A stretch of DNA of 59,757 nucleotides. Source: a virus. Position numbers and translations under genes: made by a program. Positions 32,501 through 42,420 of the stretch are shown piece after piece. Location of the stretch: IMG/VR virus record IMGVR_UViG_3300027983_000018, positions 1 through 59,757 of that record; one strand, written 5' to 3'. Position 1 is the stretch's first letter. Each line of letters opens with the position of its first letter. The notes under the pieces were generated by a model that searched no databases, had not been told where the DNA came from, and worked only from the letters and a program-made list of their open reading frames with translations.

Positions 32501-35500
32501 TGTAAAACAGGAGACGTTGAAGAATTGTCAACACCAAAGTATTTAAGAAGCAGTGCATTAAATGTTTTTTCATTTATTCCTGGACCGCTTGGTGGAATTA
32601 TTTTATCATCTTGAAATGCTATTTTTTTACCTAGCCATGACTTAAAAAGTTCCTCCAATGAATCAATCGTCATACCAGGCATTTCGTCAAAAAACACACC
32701 TGATTCAACTATAACAAAAAACTCATCTTCTTTAGTAGCATCGTTTAAGTTTTCATAAATGAAAATGTCACCTTCAGTCATTACTGTTTTTTTAATTGTA
32801 GAAGTTGTTACAAAAGCAAGAGGTACGTTTAACGTGTAGTCAGAACCTCTTGATCGTTGCTTATATTCCATTGGAGTAAGGTCATTAAACAGGTTAAAAT
32901 ACTGATCTAACAATCTACCATCTGCCTTATTAATTTTAATGCTTTCTGTTTCCATTTGTTTTTGAATATCAGCAAAAACTTTTAGTATTCTTTCTGAAGC
33001 AAATGTTTTTTGAATAACAGTTTCCATTCTGCTTTTAGTGTCCAACTTTCCTAAATAGTATTTTGATTTAGTATTTGAACCCGCCTGCATTGTTGAAATG
33101 TGAGAGAAATTATCTAATGAAAAAAACGAGTTAATGTCAGGATTACTGTTATTGGACAAGTCAATTAAATTTTCTAAGTACACAGCCATTATTCGTGGAT
33201 CAGTCGTGTCCTGTAAATAAAGATTACTCTTTTTAGAGTTGTCGTTTTTCCTTTCAGTATCTGAACGCAAATCTTCAACAAGAGAATAATGACTTAACTC
33301 GTCAGCATACCTTTCTTTAAGAGCTTTAAATCTTGCAGAAGTACCAATGTTTGAATCAAACATTACAGAAGGAGACTGAGTGTTGTAAGCAGCAACTAAC
33401 TTTGGTATAGCATCAATGTGGTATCTATCAAAGAACCAATGTTTTTCTCGTATTTCTTTTTCTGATACTCCAACAAACGATTCTTTAACATTTCTTAATT
33501 CAATCAAGTATTTAACATACTCTGTCATTTGACCATCTTTGTAAAGATTGTTGATAGTTCTGTCTAGAAACATATCATGCCTTAATTTATTTACATTGTA
33601 AGTTACTTCTCCATTTACTTCGTTTACTTTAATTGCTTCCTTTTGAGTTTTGTTTTCTGTTAGCTTGTAAACAACAGGAGAACCGTTAGCTAACTGAGTA
33701 GAATAACTTACTGGACTGTACATAGCATTTTGATACAAGAACAACGAGAAGTCATTTTTAAATGCGTTAATCATCACGTTTTTAAATACACCTTTTTTAA
33801 CCTTTAGAGACAACGCTTTTTTATTTAAAATTTCGTGGTTTCTTATTTTGAAAAAACGAGTAAATAAATTAATGATAAAGTCTTTGTCTTTAAACAATCC
33901 AATTGGTGTACTTTCAAAACCTTTCTCCCAAGACAAAGGTATAGCAGAAGGCTTACTAAACAGACTTTCTAATTGTTTTTTGTTTTGTTCAGCATCTGTA
34001 ATGTTTGCAATTTTCTTAGTGTCAAACTTATTTGCTTGCTGAAATTCAGTAAGATCTTTTGTTATTAATTCTATGTTTAAGTACTGAGCAAGTAATCTTA
34101 AATCTTCTGAATTAGGAGCTTCTCCAACACGATCCAATAATTGTTTTTCTGTATAAACTTCAGTTTCATTCAAGTTGTTTATTGAACTAAAACTAAGATT
34201 ATCGTATCCAGATGATTTTATTAAATCGGAGTATCTTCTAGCAAGTTCGTCTTGAGCTAATTGATTTACTTTAAAAGAAGTTTCAGAATCAATTATCGGA
34301 TTAGTTCCAGGGTCATTGGAAATATTCGAATAAACACCAAGCATTTCTTTTTTGATTTGATTGTACTCAATAACTAAAGGATTAGAAGATAAGTAAATCG
34401 CATCGCTTACAGGAACACCAGCCATAACCATAAACAACAAGTTAGGAGTATTTTCCTTGTTTCCTTGAACATTAAAAATCCAAGCTTTTTTAGCAACATC
34501 CAAGTAACCATTTATAAGTTGAGAAATCGTATCTGCAATTAACGCAGGTGCTTTATCACTTGAGTATCTTTTACCAATTGTAATTCTTTTATTGTCTCCT
34601 TCTCCTACAGAGTTGTGAGATAGCTTCAATGTCATTGACTTAAACGTGTGAAATATATCCAATGATTTATTTTTCTTATCAGCCTTATTGAATTTTGTTA
34701 AGTCATCAATTGAAGGTGGATTTAAGTTTCCTCCAAACGCAGTAAATGTAGCATAGAAAGTTGAAGTAACCGCAGCAATACCTAAAGCTTCCATTGCTAC
34801 AGAATTTTCTTGATGTTTTTGTAAGTTGTACAAGTAATCAAAAATAGAAGTACCGGAAATTACGCTGTTACTTGTTTGAGTATCCTCAAATTTTTCGTAC
34901 TTGTTGTAATCCCGTTTAACCTTTGCTTCCATGTCATTTGCAATTGGAAGAACTCGGTCTGTTGTATTTGGTGTAACTAAATCAACAAAGTTTTCTGGAG
35001 ATGAAATCTTAGAAATCATTGTTGCTAAAATATCATTCTCCACTCCTTTCGTAGTGTATCCAAGAGAAGCTCGTTCTAACTCAGCTCCTTTGTTTTCTTT
35101 TTGTAATTTAATCTGTAGTCTTACCGCTTTTTTTGCTTCTTTGTTTTTAATGAAAAATTCTTTAAGTTCACTTTTCATAGAACCCGTTGCTTCAAAAATC
35201 AAATCCTCCAACTTTCGATTGTTCTCCTCAAGTTGAGTGTATAAAGAATTTATTTGATTTTCAAGTATTTCTACAATTTCGTGAACCCTTGTGTTGTTTA
35301 ATTTCTGACCTCCAAAAAATCCAGTAACAATTACTGATCCTTTTGTTTTTTTGAAATCGGATATTTGATCAAAAACTTCTCTGGAAGCATTGTACAAAAA
35401 CGAATATTCTTCTGAAGAAAAAGCATCTTTTTGCTCATCATATTTTTTTGCAGACTCGTCATTTAACCTCTCGATTTCTTCATACAACGGTTTCAGAACA

Positions 35501-38500
35501 GTCAGCTCAAATTCCTCAACTTTTTGTTTTGCGTCAGCTGTTCCATTAGTGTCGTAACCAACATACTTAATCATCTCAGGTTTACCATTTACAAAACCAA
35601 AGTTAGGGTACATGAAAAACAACTTGTCAATATCGTAATCTGCTCCAGACTTAGCCACAATTTCTGATGGCAAAATTACTTTAGTTCCAGCGTACTTAGG
35701 TAAAAACTCCGCAACTATTACAGCATCAAGAGCATTCGGCCCTTGTGTTGGAATACGAACACCAGCGAATGTAATAAAGCTTCGGTTAGTTTTATTCCAC
35801 TCAGGGTTTTTAATTGATTCATTCAACCTTTTTAAAGATTCATCATAATCCAATTCTTTTTTAATTTTTCCGTCTACTTCAATTTTAGTATAAGCTGCAA
35901 TCTTTTCCCCACCTGTATGATAATCTAAATGAAACAGTTTTTCAAAGTCTCCTTGAAGTGCAATTTTAACTTCCATAAAAGAAGGAGACCCGTCTAATGT
36001 TTTTCGATAAAACTTTAATTCGTTTGTTGCATCAAACTCTAAGTCATTATCCTCATACATTGTACCAGAAGCCTGAACTAATGCTTCACCATTAACTTTA
36101 AGTTTACGAAGTTTGTTGTCAACCAGAGTAACTAAAATGGATTCTAATTTCTCTGCATTTAATGAATAAGAAAGATCTCTTAGATTTCCTGTTTCGCTAT
36201 TAACAATTGCTTCAATTTCGTGAGGCAAGAAATCACTTTTTGCTAATTCTTTTTGTAAAAACTTAATTATGTTTTCTTGGTTTCCTTCGTATTCTCCAGT
36301 AACATTATTAAACTGCATACCTAAATCGGCAAGGATGTCTTGTTTAAAATGCTCTCTAAGCTGAGTCATTGAACTGTTGTAATCTTTGTACCAACTATAG
36401 TTTTTAGATTCCTTAACTTTTTGTTTTTCATCTAAGCTATCCCAATCAAGAGTGCCTTTATAATCAGTAGGTACTCCGTTGTCAGCAATACCGTGAAGAA
36501 TCATTTTCCTCATTTGTGTAGCCAAGGTAACTTTACCTTTAAATCCTTCTGCTAAGTAAACTTGATTTTTTAAATGCTTTACTGAGATAATGTTTTTAAC
36601 AAATTCCAAACCAGTATTTACCTTTCTGTTTTCGTCATAAAATACATCTGATTTTTTAACCAACTTGTCTGCTTCTTTATCATAGGCAACTTCGCTTAAC
36701 GTAGAAAGTTTAGAACCAGATTGCATTGTAACATAATCAAGACCTTGTTCCATCATGCTATTATGCAAGCTTTCTAATTTCTTGTTTTTAATTAATGCAG
36801 GAATAAGTGGCATTAATGAATACTTGTGGAACGCTGTAAAAGCAGATCCAGGTTGTAAATTTTTATCTGTTGTTACAGGTCCAAAATACTGAAACTTTTT
36901 TATTGGAAAAGTTGTCTTGTATTTATTTGAAGAAATTTTTTCGCCCTTCAACATTTTTTGATACAAGTCTTCCTGACCTTCCGACCATTCATCGCAAGAT
37001 ATGTTCAACAATCTGTATGAGTCAAAAGAGATCCAGCCTTGACCATCCGCTTCCTCCATGTTTTTATAGGTGGACGCAACTTCAGTTCCCATCAGTTCCT
37101 CCATCTCATCAATGTACTTAGCTGAATGAATCGATTCTGAAATAACTCCTGTATTCAACATACCATTGTATGCGTAATCCAAATCAATTCCTTTTGATTT
37201 ATTGTGAGCTTTTGCAAAAGCTCTGTTGTTAAACAAACCTTGGTTATTAACAAACTTTAAAAAAGCATCGTCAGATACAAAAATCTTACCTGTAGAGATC
37301 ATACCAGCATTACGCTTGTGGTAATCTTCTTTCCCAATGTTAAACAATACAGGATCTCCTAAAAACAAAGAAGAGTAGTTCATGTTTTGCAAGAAGTTAT
37401 TTGTGATATGACTTCTGAAAAGACGCTCCATTGTTTCATTTCGGTTGACTTTTTTATTTTCATCTTTGACTTCAAACTTACTCATGATGTTGTCAGGCAT
37501 TTCAACATCTTGCTTAATCTTTAAAAGTTCAGCTGATCTTTTACCAAAATAAGAAACTAAATCTTTTTCTATTTTTTTCTCCAATGCTCTACTTACTGCA
37601 GAATTAATACTGAAACTTTGTAGTTCATTTCCTTTTGCTAAATAGTCAGAGTAAGATTTTAAAAGAGCCTTTTTGTTTTCGTCGCTTATTATGTTAGAAA
37701 AAGAAGACCATTCTTGACCACGTTCTAAAAAGTTAAAATCATAAACATGTTTCTCATCTGGATTATCTTTTATGTATTGGGCTACTTGTTTAAGTCTTAA
37801 AATTCTAATTATTTCCGCCTCGATGTGACCTGAAAAGTCTCCGTATAACATAACTCCGTCATAGTCTTCAGAAAACACCTTGTCTATGGTTTCAATGTCA
37901 AACGCAAGCTTCCCTGTTTTACCACCAATTAAACTTCCAGACTCTGTAGTCTGACTTGCATAAACTGCAAGAGAAGAAGACTTAGCTTCAGACCTTGGTA
38001 TTTCTTGCATACCGTAATCTGTCAATAAAACATCTGTAATGAATTTAGTTTTTTCATCTGATCCAATTGATGAAACTCCTTTATCCACAGTTGTAGTTTG
38101 AGGATTCTCTCCGTTCTTTGTAATTTCCGTGTGAACAACTTTAGAACCAGAAATGTTTTCAATGTAAATCTTAATACCTGTATTTCTTACACCGTGAGTT
38201 GAAGAGGTTACAGGAGAATCTAAATTAAACATTGAAACAATCCACTTGTTTGCAGCTATCTGAGGATTCGATCTAAAATCAAACTTTTCCATTCCTGGAA
38301 TAGAAAGTAATTCGTCATAAGATTGAGCCGCATTAAGTGCTTGTATTTCAATTGTTAAAGAAGAGTTCAAAGACTTCTCACTTGCCATTTCTCCATAAGC
38401 CGTTCTACTCATAAAACTTGAGTTGTCGTTTGAATACTTTTGATGAAGCTTAGCTACAGTAGAAAGAAATCCAATTTTACCTTGAAACTTTACAGGAGGA

Positions 38501-41500
38501 GAGCCTACAGAATAATCTTTAAATAATTGGTCTAACGAGCGATACTTTGATTCTGGCTGATCAATCGATCTTTGTTCTAAGAACTCAGAAAAATAAGAAA
38601 AACTACTAGCCTTTAACTCAAGAGAAGGGTCGCCATACCAGAAACTATCTTTAACAACGGGATCATTTACTAGATCTATACCAACAGCTCTTAGAAAAGC
38701 AACAGGGTCAGCTTCACTTTTTGTGCTAGTTGGGTTTTTAGAGTAAAGTTTCTTTTGGTCAGGACTTAAAGAATTGTACTCTAATATTGTTACATAACCA
38801 ACACCATTAGTTAAATCATGTACCTTTAAGTTTGGTTGAAATTCTAAAATGAATTTTTGCAAATCAAAGTAAGCAGCTCCTGGTGTAACTACTCCATCTC
38901 TTTCAATCATATCACTTGAAGAATAAGGACCTGTTTCCATTTTTCCAATAAACGAATCTTTCCAATCATTTATAACAAAAGCATAACTTTTATTAATATC
39001 TCCAGAGTAAGATTGAGTTGTTGCAGAAGACTTGTCAAAAGCACCTCCTTGGTCAATAGTTGTAGTCTTTTCAATAACCTGTGCTCTTAACATAACATCC
39101 GCTTTGTTAAAAGTTTGCCAAAAAGAAATCCACTGTTTAACTTCACTAACAGTAGCATTTGACAAAGGGTCGCCTAATTTATACAACATTTGATTAAGCT
39201 CTTTGTCTGTTTTTCCAGCTTCAACTAATCGAGCGTACATTACTTGTCGGTCATTTGTATTAGCAAGAAGCTTTGCAACTTTAGCAAACATTGTTTTGAA
39301 AGGAACTAATTTCTGTACGTTTAACGCGTTCATGTTAGATACACCCTTACCGTTTGAACCATAAGAACGAACACTGCTTAATAGCATTTTAGTATGCTCA
39401 TCGGCTAAATCTAGTATAGCTGACTCATTCCCAGAACGATCAAAAATCAAACGAACATTGTCTCCTGAATCAGATTCAGCAAGCTGTTCGTCAATTGAAT
39501 CTTCCGCAGTATCTGTAACTTGAAGTCCACTATAAGAATTAAAAAACAAAGACGAAATGTCTTGATACGTATCTTGAGTAGTGTACGTATTGTCGTTGTT
39601 AAAATCTCCAAAATTGTCAATTATTTTTGTTACAGTTTCAAAAATAAATTTGCTTTTTAAATCAGTTTTGTCATTTAAAAATTTACTTTCAGCAATAACT
39701 TTTTGTTGAACAAAAGAATTTTTCATAAAAAGAAAAGCATTCTTTAATAATACAGGGTGTGTCTTAAAACGAAAAGTACCGTATCCATTAAAAATACTAA
39801 GATTGTCTTTCTTAAATTGTTCAATTTCTTTTTCCAGTGCTGCATATTGAGCCGCCTGTTTAATTGGATCCATACCTGCCAACGTAATAACTCTCATAAA
39901 TTGAGCTCTATCTGGAATTTGTCCTTCCGGAACAATAGCTACAGAATTAACACCAGAGTCAATGTAATTAGAAAGAAAAGACTGCATAGATTCCATAGCT
40001 AAATGAACTTCCTCTAAAGAAAATTCAAGTTGCGTTGTCCCATCTTCATTGATTTTTTTAATTTCAGATGAGTTATACATTGCGCTTAAATTCCTGTTGT
40101 CAAAAGAAGACGATTTTAGGTCTCCTTTATAAAGAGCAGAAAATAAAGCATTGGTCATACCGTTAGTTCTGTTTAAAGCTATTGCCTCTGCAAAAGTGCT
40201 GTTACCAAAGAAAGACTTTAATAAGTTTAACATCTTCTCAAAAAATTCTTTTACTTTTCCTTTTTGAGAAGTAACTCCTTTAACTGCAAATTTTTTAAAT
40301 TCTTCAGCTAAATATTCTTCAAGTTGTAATTCTGTTGCCAAAGAAAAAGAAACACTTGTTTCTTTACCGTAAACAGTAACTGTGAAATAACCAGGCTTCG
40401 TTCTTAAAGTGTCATACATTTCTTTTTGTTGTTCACGACTTAAAACCCCCATAGAAAAAGCATGGAACGCTTCGTGATAAATGTCTGTCTTATCGGAACC
40501 GTGATAAAGAGTAATCATATTATCAACAAACTCAGCAACAAACTGAGGACCTAATGCATGAATTTCATCTGTTAAATGAAGTCTTATTAGTTTTGATAGG
40601 GGGTGATTTTCAAACCAACTTTCTGCATCCTTCTCTTGTTTTTCAGTAACACGAGCTTGATTTTTCTTAGATGTTGACTGAAAAAAAGTATCGGCATTAT
40701 TTGATCCTAGTATAGTTTCTTCTTTAACTTCTTCTTCTGTTTTTTCTGTAATTTTTTCAAAAGAACTTGGTTTAAAAGATAAGTAAGGAGGAACCGATTT
40801 AAGCTCTTTGTTTTTCATACGAATACGAACATTACCGTTTGCAATAACATGTTCTTTAAACTTGCTCTTTTTCATCTCAAAAACTCCATCTTTAAAAGAT
40901 TGGAGAACTGTAACATTTGAATCTAAAGTCGTTGTTTCTTCTTGGTTAAAATTGATTAACGAAAATTGTTTTCTGTAATAAACACCATCCTTAACATATA
41001 CTTGGTTGTTTTCTGTTGCGTTTTGTTCTGAACCAATATCAGTAATATCTAAGTAATTTAAGGCTTTGTCATATTGGATAGAAACTCCCTCGTAAACATA
41101 GTTGCGAAATGCTGTTGTTATTTCAGCTTTATTTGTGTCATTTATTTCAAAACTTGAACCTGCAATTGTAATAGACTTTTCGTTTTTTGAAAAAATAACT
41201 CCTGTTAAATTCGCTCTAACAATAGTTTTAAAAATATTTTTTCTACTTGCTTTCTTCCAAAAAACATCTCCTGTTTTAACTTTGATTTCTCCTTCAAAAA
41301 ATATAAGAGCCAGCAACGCTTCAAATTGATCTTGCGTAATTTTATTTAACGCATTTTCAGAAATATTAACAGGTGTGCTACCACCCTCTGGTATTATGTT
41401 TACTCTTTTTGATTTTTTAGTCATAGAGATTGTTAACTCTAATACATCTAAGTTTTTAATTTCTGAAATAGGAACTACTTCATTTATGTTCATTGACAAT

Positions 41501-42417
41501 ATCTCAGCATTTTTACTCTTAGTTGCATCTATTTCCAAGAAGTAATCTTCACCCTTTTCTAATGCAGAATTGATGTTTAACAACAGTGAAGTGTATTCAG
41601 CAAGAGCTTTTCTAGCTTGCTCTCTTGCTTCAGCAACAGGAATGTTTTTTTGTTTAGCAATTATTCCCGGCAATATGCCTAAAGCATAATTGTTTTCAGA
41701 CTCTGAGTTTTTTATTTTCAAAACGGGTGTACGCATTGTACCGTCTTCATCTTCAAATTTTAAAACATTTCCGTTTAAATCCGTTGGGATTAAAACAATA
41801 TCGTTGTCGTTGATTTGGTAAGGAGTAACATAAGCCTCGTTTTCTTTAACATCGGAATAACGTACCGCTTTTAGTTTATTGTTTCCAGAAAAATCTTTAA
41901 GTATTAACTCAATTGCTTTTGAAACAAAACGACCTTTGCTACTTAAATTCTCTGTTCCTTGAGCAGTAGAGGCAAGCTCCAAGCTTTGATTGTACGTTTT
42001 ATTAAAAATAAAAGATAACGGAGTGAAGTCATTAACAACAGTGGTGATCGTATTGCTGTTTCCAATTAGACTAGAAATCTCTGAAATTACATCCGATAAG
42101 TTTTTGTCAGTTACTGAACCAGCAATAACTTTACCTCTAAGGATTCCGATTTCTTTAAGAAGATTTAGATTCGGCTTAGTTACGGGAGAGTTCATGTGAG
42201 AAAAAATCATCTCTGGAGCAATCAACATGTGTTGAAGAATAAGCTCTTTGTTTTTATTCTCAGTAAACTCAGGAGAAGAAAGGGACAACACAGCTGAATT
42301 AAATAGCTGTGTCATCATGTCTTTTGAAGTTATTTCTGTATTATAAAATGCGGGGATTGTTTTTTTAAAATACGCACTAAATAATTTTATTGAATTTGGA
42401 GTAATACAAATGTTCAT
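29554..42417 (-). CDS. Giant virion RNA polymerase (crAss type) with zincin motif and C-terminal accessory domains, 4287 aa
   Basis: The catalytic double-psi beta-barrel motif is S-G-A-D-Y-D-I-D-K-L with D2260, D2262 and D2264. It is preceded by R-I-P-T-Q-G-P and V-I-L-P-S-E, and the other barrel signature A-L-V-Q-A-S-G lies about 150 residues earlier. This is the pattern of the single-chain YonO/phi14:2 gp66-type polymerase, injected with DNA to transcribe early genes. Residues 648-652 are H-E-A-F-H with L-E-E-Y-L-A-E-E about 55 residues on (zincin). The C-terminal part adds a SLOG-like segment from about 3387 (V-W-I-F-G-A-G-N), a macro-like segment from about 3797 (V-F-V-F-G-A-N-T-V-G-G-H-G), and a P-loop kinase at 3963 (G-I-S-G-S-G-K-S-T). 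It is nearly twice the length I recall for gp66 (about 2180). Confidence 0.85.
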   Translation of the reverse strand: MNICITPNSIKLFSAYFKKTIPAFYNTEITSKDMMTQLFNSAVLSLSSPEFTENKNKELILQHMLIAPEMIFSHMNSPVTKPNLNLLKEIGILRGKVIAGSVTDKNLSDVISEISSLIGNSNTITTVVNDFTPLSFIFNKTYNQSLELASTAQGTENLSSKGRFVSKAIELILKDFSGNNKLKAVRYSDVKENEAYVTPYQINDNDIVLIPTDLNGNVLKFEDEDGTMRTPVLKIKNSESENNYALGILPGIIAKQKNIPVAEAREQARKALAEYTSLLLNINSALEKGEDYFLEIDATKSKNAEILSMNINEVVPISEIKNLDVLELTISMTKKSKRVNIIPEGGSTPVNISENALNKITQDQFEALLALIFFEGEIKVKTGDVFWKKASRKNIFKTIVRANLTGVIFSKNEKSITIAGSSFEINDTNKAEITTAFRNYVYEGVSIQYDKALNYLDITDIGSEQNATENNQVYVKDGVYYRKQFSLINFNQEETTTLDSNVTVLQSFKDGVFEMKKSKFKEHVIANGNVRIRMKNKELKSVPPYLSFKPSSFEKITEKTEEEVKEETILGSNNADTFFQSTSKKNQARVTEKQEKDAESWFENHPLSKLIRLHLTDEIHALGPQFVAEFVDNMITLYHGSDKTDIYHEAFHAFSMGVLSREQQKEMYDTLRTKPGYFTVTVYGKETSVSFSLATELQLEEYLAEEFKKFAVKGVTSQKGKVKEFFEKMLNLLKSFFGNSTFAEAIALNRTNGMTNALFSALYKGDLKSSSFDNRNLSAMYNSSEIKKINEDGTTQLEFSLEEVHLAMESMQSFLSNYIDSGVNSVAIVPEGQIPDRAQFMRVITLAGMDPIKQAAQYAALEKEIEQFKKDNLSIFNGYGTFRFKTHPVLLKNAFLFMKNSFVQQKVIAESKFLNDKTDLKSKFIFETVTKIIDNFGDFNNDNTYTTQDTYQDISSLFFNSYSGLQVTDTAEDSIDEQLAESDSGDNVRLIFDRSGNESAILDLADEHTKMLLSSVRSYGSNGKGVSNMNALNVQKLVPFKTMFAKVAKLLANTNDRQVMYARLVEAGKTDKELNQMLYKLGDPLSNATVSEVKQWISFWQTFNKADVMLRAQVIEKTTTIDQGGAFDKSSATTQSYSGDINKSYAFVINDWKDSFIGKMETGPYSSSDMIERDGVVTPGAAYFDLQKFILEFQPNLKVHDLTNGVGYVTILEYNSLSPDQKKLYSKNPTSTKSEADPVAFLRAVGIDLVNDPVVKDSFWYGDPSLELKASSFSYFSEFLEQRSIDQPESKYRSLDQLFKDYSVGSPPVKFQGKIGFLSTVAKLHQKYSNDNSSFMSRTAYGEMASEKSLNSSLTIEIQALNAAQSYDELLSIPGMEKFDFRSNPQIAANKWIVSMFNLDSPVTSSTHGVRNTGIKIYIENISGSKVVHTEITKNGENPQTTTVDKGVSSIGSDEKTKFITDVLLTDYGMQEIPRSEAKSSSLAVYASQTTESGSLIGGKTGKLAFDIETIDKVFSEDYDGVMLYGDFSGHIEAEIIRILRLKQVAQYIKDNPDEKHVYDFNFLERGQEWSSFSNIISDENKKALLKSYSDYLAKGNELQSFSINSAVSRALEKKIEKDLVSYFGKRSAELLKIKQDVEMPDNIMSKFEVKDENKKVNRNETMERLFRSHITNNFLQNMNYSSLFLGDPVLFNIGKEDYHKRNAGMISTGKIFVSDDAFLKFVNNQGLFNNRAFAKAHNKSKGIDLDYAYNGMLNTGVISESIHSAKYIDEMEELMGTEVASTYKNMEEADGQGWISFDSYRLLNISCDEWSEGQEDLYQKMLKGEKISSNKYKTTFPIKKFQYFGPVTTDKNLQPGSAFTAFHKYSLMPLIPALIKNKKLESLHNSMMEQGLDYVTMQSGSKLSTLSEVAYDKEADKLVKKSDVFYDENRKVNTGLEFVKNIISVKHLKNQVYLAEGFKGKVTLATQMRKMILHGIADNGVPTDYKGTLDWDSLDEKQKVKESKNYSWYKDYNSSMTQLREHFKQDILADLGMQFNNVTGEYEGNQENIIKFLQKELAKSDFLPHEIEAIVNSETGNLRDLSYSLNAEKLESILVTLVDNKLRKLKVNGEALVQASGTMYEDNDLEFDATNELKFYRKTLDGSPSFMEVKIALQGDFEKLFHLDYHTGGEKIAAYTKIEVDGKIKKELDYDESLKRLNESIKNPEWNKTNRSFITFAGVRIPTQGPNALDAVIVAEFLPKYAGTKVILPSEIVAKSGADYDIDKLFFMYPNFGFVNGKPEMIKYVGYDTNGTADAKQKVEEFELTVLKPLYEEIERLNDESAKKYDEQKDAFSSEEYSFLYNASREVFDQISDFKKTKGSVIVTGFFGGQKLNNTRVHEIVEILENQINSLYTQLEENNRKLEDLIFEATGSMKSELKEFFIKNKEAKKAVRLQIKLQKENKGAELERASLGYTTKGVENDILATMISKISSPENFVDLVTPNTTDRVLPIANDMEAKVKRDYNKYEKFEDTQTSNSVISGTSIFDYLYNLQKHQENSVAMEALGIAAVTSTFYATFTAFGGNLNPPSIDDLTKFNKADKKNKSLDIFHTFKSMTLKLSHNSVGEGDNKRITIGKRYSSDKAPALIADTISQLINGYLDVAKKAWIFNVQGNKENTPNLLFMVMAGVPVSDAIYLSSNPLVIEYNQIKKEMLGVYSNISNDPGTNPIIDSETSFKVNQLAQDELARRYSDLIKSSGYDNLSFSSINNLNETEVYTEKQLLDRVGEAPNSEDLRLLAQYLNIELITKDLTEFQQANKFDTKKIANITDAEQNKKQLESLFSKPSAIPLSWEKGFESTPIGLFKDKDFIINLFTRFFKIRNHEILNKKALSLKVKKGVFKNVMINAFKNDFSLFLYQNAMYSPVSYSTQLANGSPVVYKLTENKTQKEAIKVNEVNGEVTYNVNKLRHDMFLDRTINNLYKDGQMTEYVKYLIELRNVKESFVGVSEKEIREKHWFFDRYHIDAIPKLVAAYNTQSPSVMFDSNIGTSARFKALKERYADELSHYSLVEDLRSDTERKNDNSKKSNLYLQDTTDPRIMAVYLENLIDLSNNSNPDINSFFSLDNFSHISTMQAGSNTKSKYYLGKLDTKSRMETVIQKTFASERILKVFADIQKQMETESIKINKADGRLLDQYFNLFNDLTPMEYKQRSRGSDYTLNVPLAFVTTSTIKKTVMTEGDIFIYENLNDATKEDEFFVIVESGVFFDEMPGMTIDSLEELFKSWLGKKIAFQDDKIIPPSGPGINEKTFNALLLKYFGVDNSSTSPVLQSVPLFKIKDGLSIADAINKKKNNWVKDETMANNSNKAIAFPSKAAPEYLSGNKSSTRNYIRKIKEINSSAFDEQFVSSDAVWIFGAGNFKSSRGGETETSYQQILVADFTNKYAPVIDKAIKEGVSFNVGTANGIDKLAIDYLVKEGYKKIIRYAQIGKYYELVKSYDGKTSPLYSPKKGIRLSNGPFIELKKYLNDMNLFEGMDESDIASNGYDIVSDKINKKLEGDDKLRLNLINVLHVQDGTSSVLSKSGIDIGISISDSFLEQYLMKNTNSVLAQYIRNAQSSNGKTTYQGTSEKDNKSNYYWFSEFWRYVGLKTYQAFIRDLANSKSAEDIGIINNKIRTVYINELQNTFPELGKVELQSDNSTLKVENEQVLKIKEPTFERLMVGNHGIYIEFSTPKNTGNFVTARMQYNEYDRDGKKLYDQTKTVNYADYKPGKWYLDLYEAFGKKQPQYSENNKSNQTTTTKQSSAEREYTPENITSLKSNEVFVFGANTVGGHGGGTAGLAQRGTVTPEYKALPVGTKGKWSEYGIVDKLMQGTEGKSFGIVTKAASISNGFLKIGKTRSVPPSRIEQSINALILEANNNPGLKFLVTKFGTNMAGFTEQEMKSLLENKNLPENIVLPKEFEVRTANSTNSQSSNPVSTEATILLPIGISGSGKSTFIKTLSKDEYTVISPDEMRVEFTGNMDDKSKDKEIYEAVKERAIAALKSGKSVVIDSTNLQKDRRRDFISAINSASPNTKVEYKLLELNPALAKQRIKDQLARGENRANVPDTSIDRQALLYKEMLEDIKSENVSEFSETNSQSSEPVSTEATGTINVSALKQGTTKITYTLFNNYIKENQTKTGYKITIPEFPNVELYLTKEHYNSEGNVAALNWFIEVNTKGGVFTIYTEGASTQKQVLEKFADDINTKYSKSENGRKVLKSIGIELTNSQSSEPVSADLFAEYKSLGGTMSESYFNDLPLDRQQNMIKDKNNC
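29668..29698 (-). repeat. RNAP linker repeat, copy 3
   Basis: Encodes the linker N-S-Q-S-S-E-P-V-S before the last 35 residues of the polymerase protein. The 31 bases are identical to the copy at 30058-30088. The plus-strand core is CTTGATTGAGAATTGGTT. Confidence 0.85.
30058..30088 (-). repeat. RNAP linker repeat, copy 2
   Basis: Encodes N-S-Q-S-S-E-P-V-S between the P-loop kinase domain and the following small domain. Identical over 31 bases to copy 3, which lies 390 bases (130 codons) away. The match to copy 1 extends further through GTTGCTTCAGTAGA on the plus strand. Confidence 0.85.
30559..30589 (-). repeat. RNAP linker repeat, copy 1
   Basis: Encodes N-S-Q-S-S-N-P-V-S between the macro-like and kinase-like domains. 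It differs from copy 2 by about four bases and lies 501 bases (167 codons) from it. Confidence 0.8.
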
Positions 42418-42420
42418 ACG

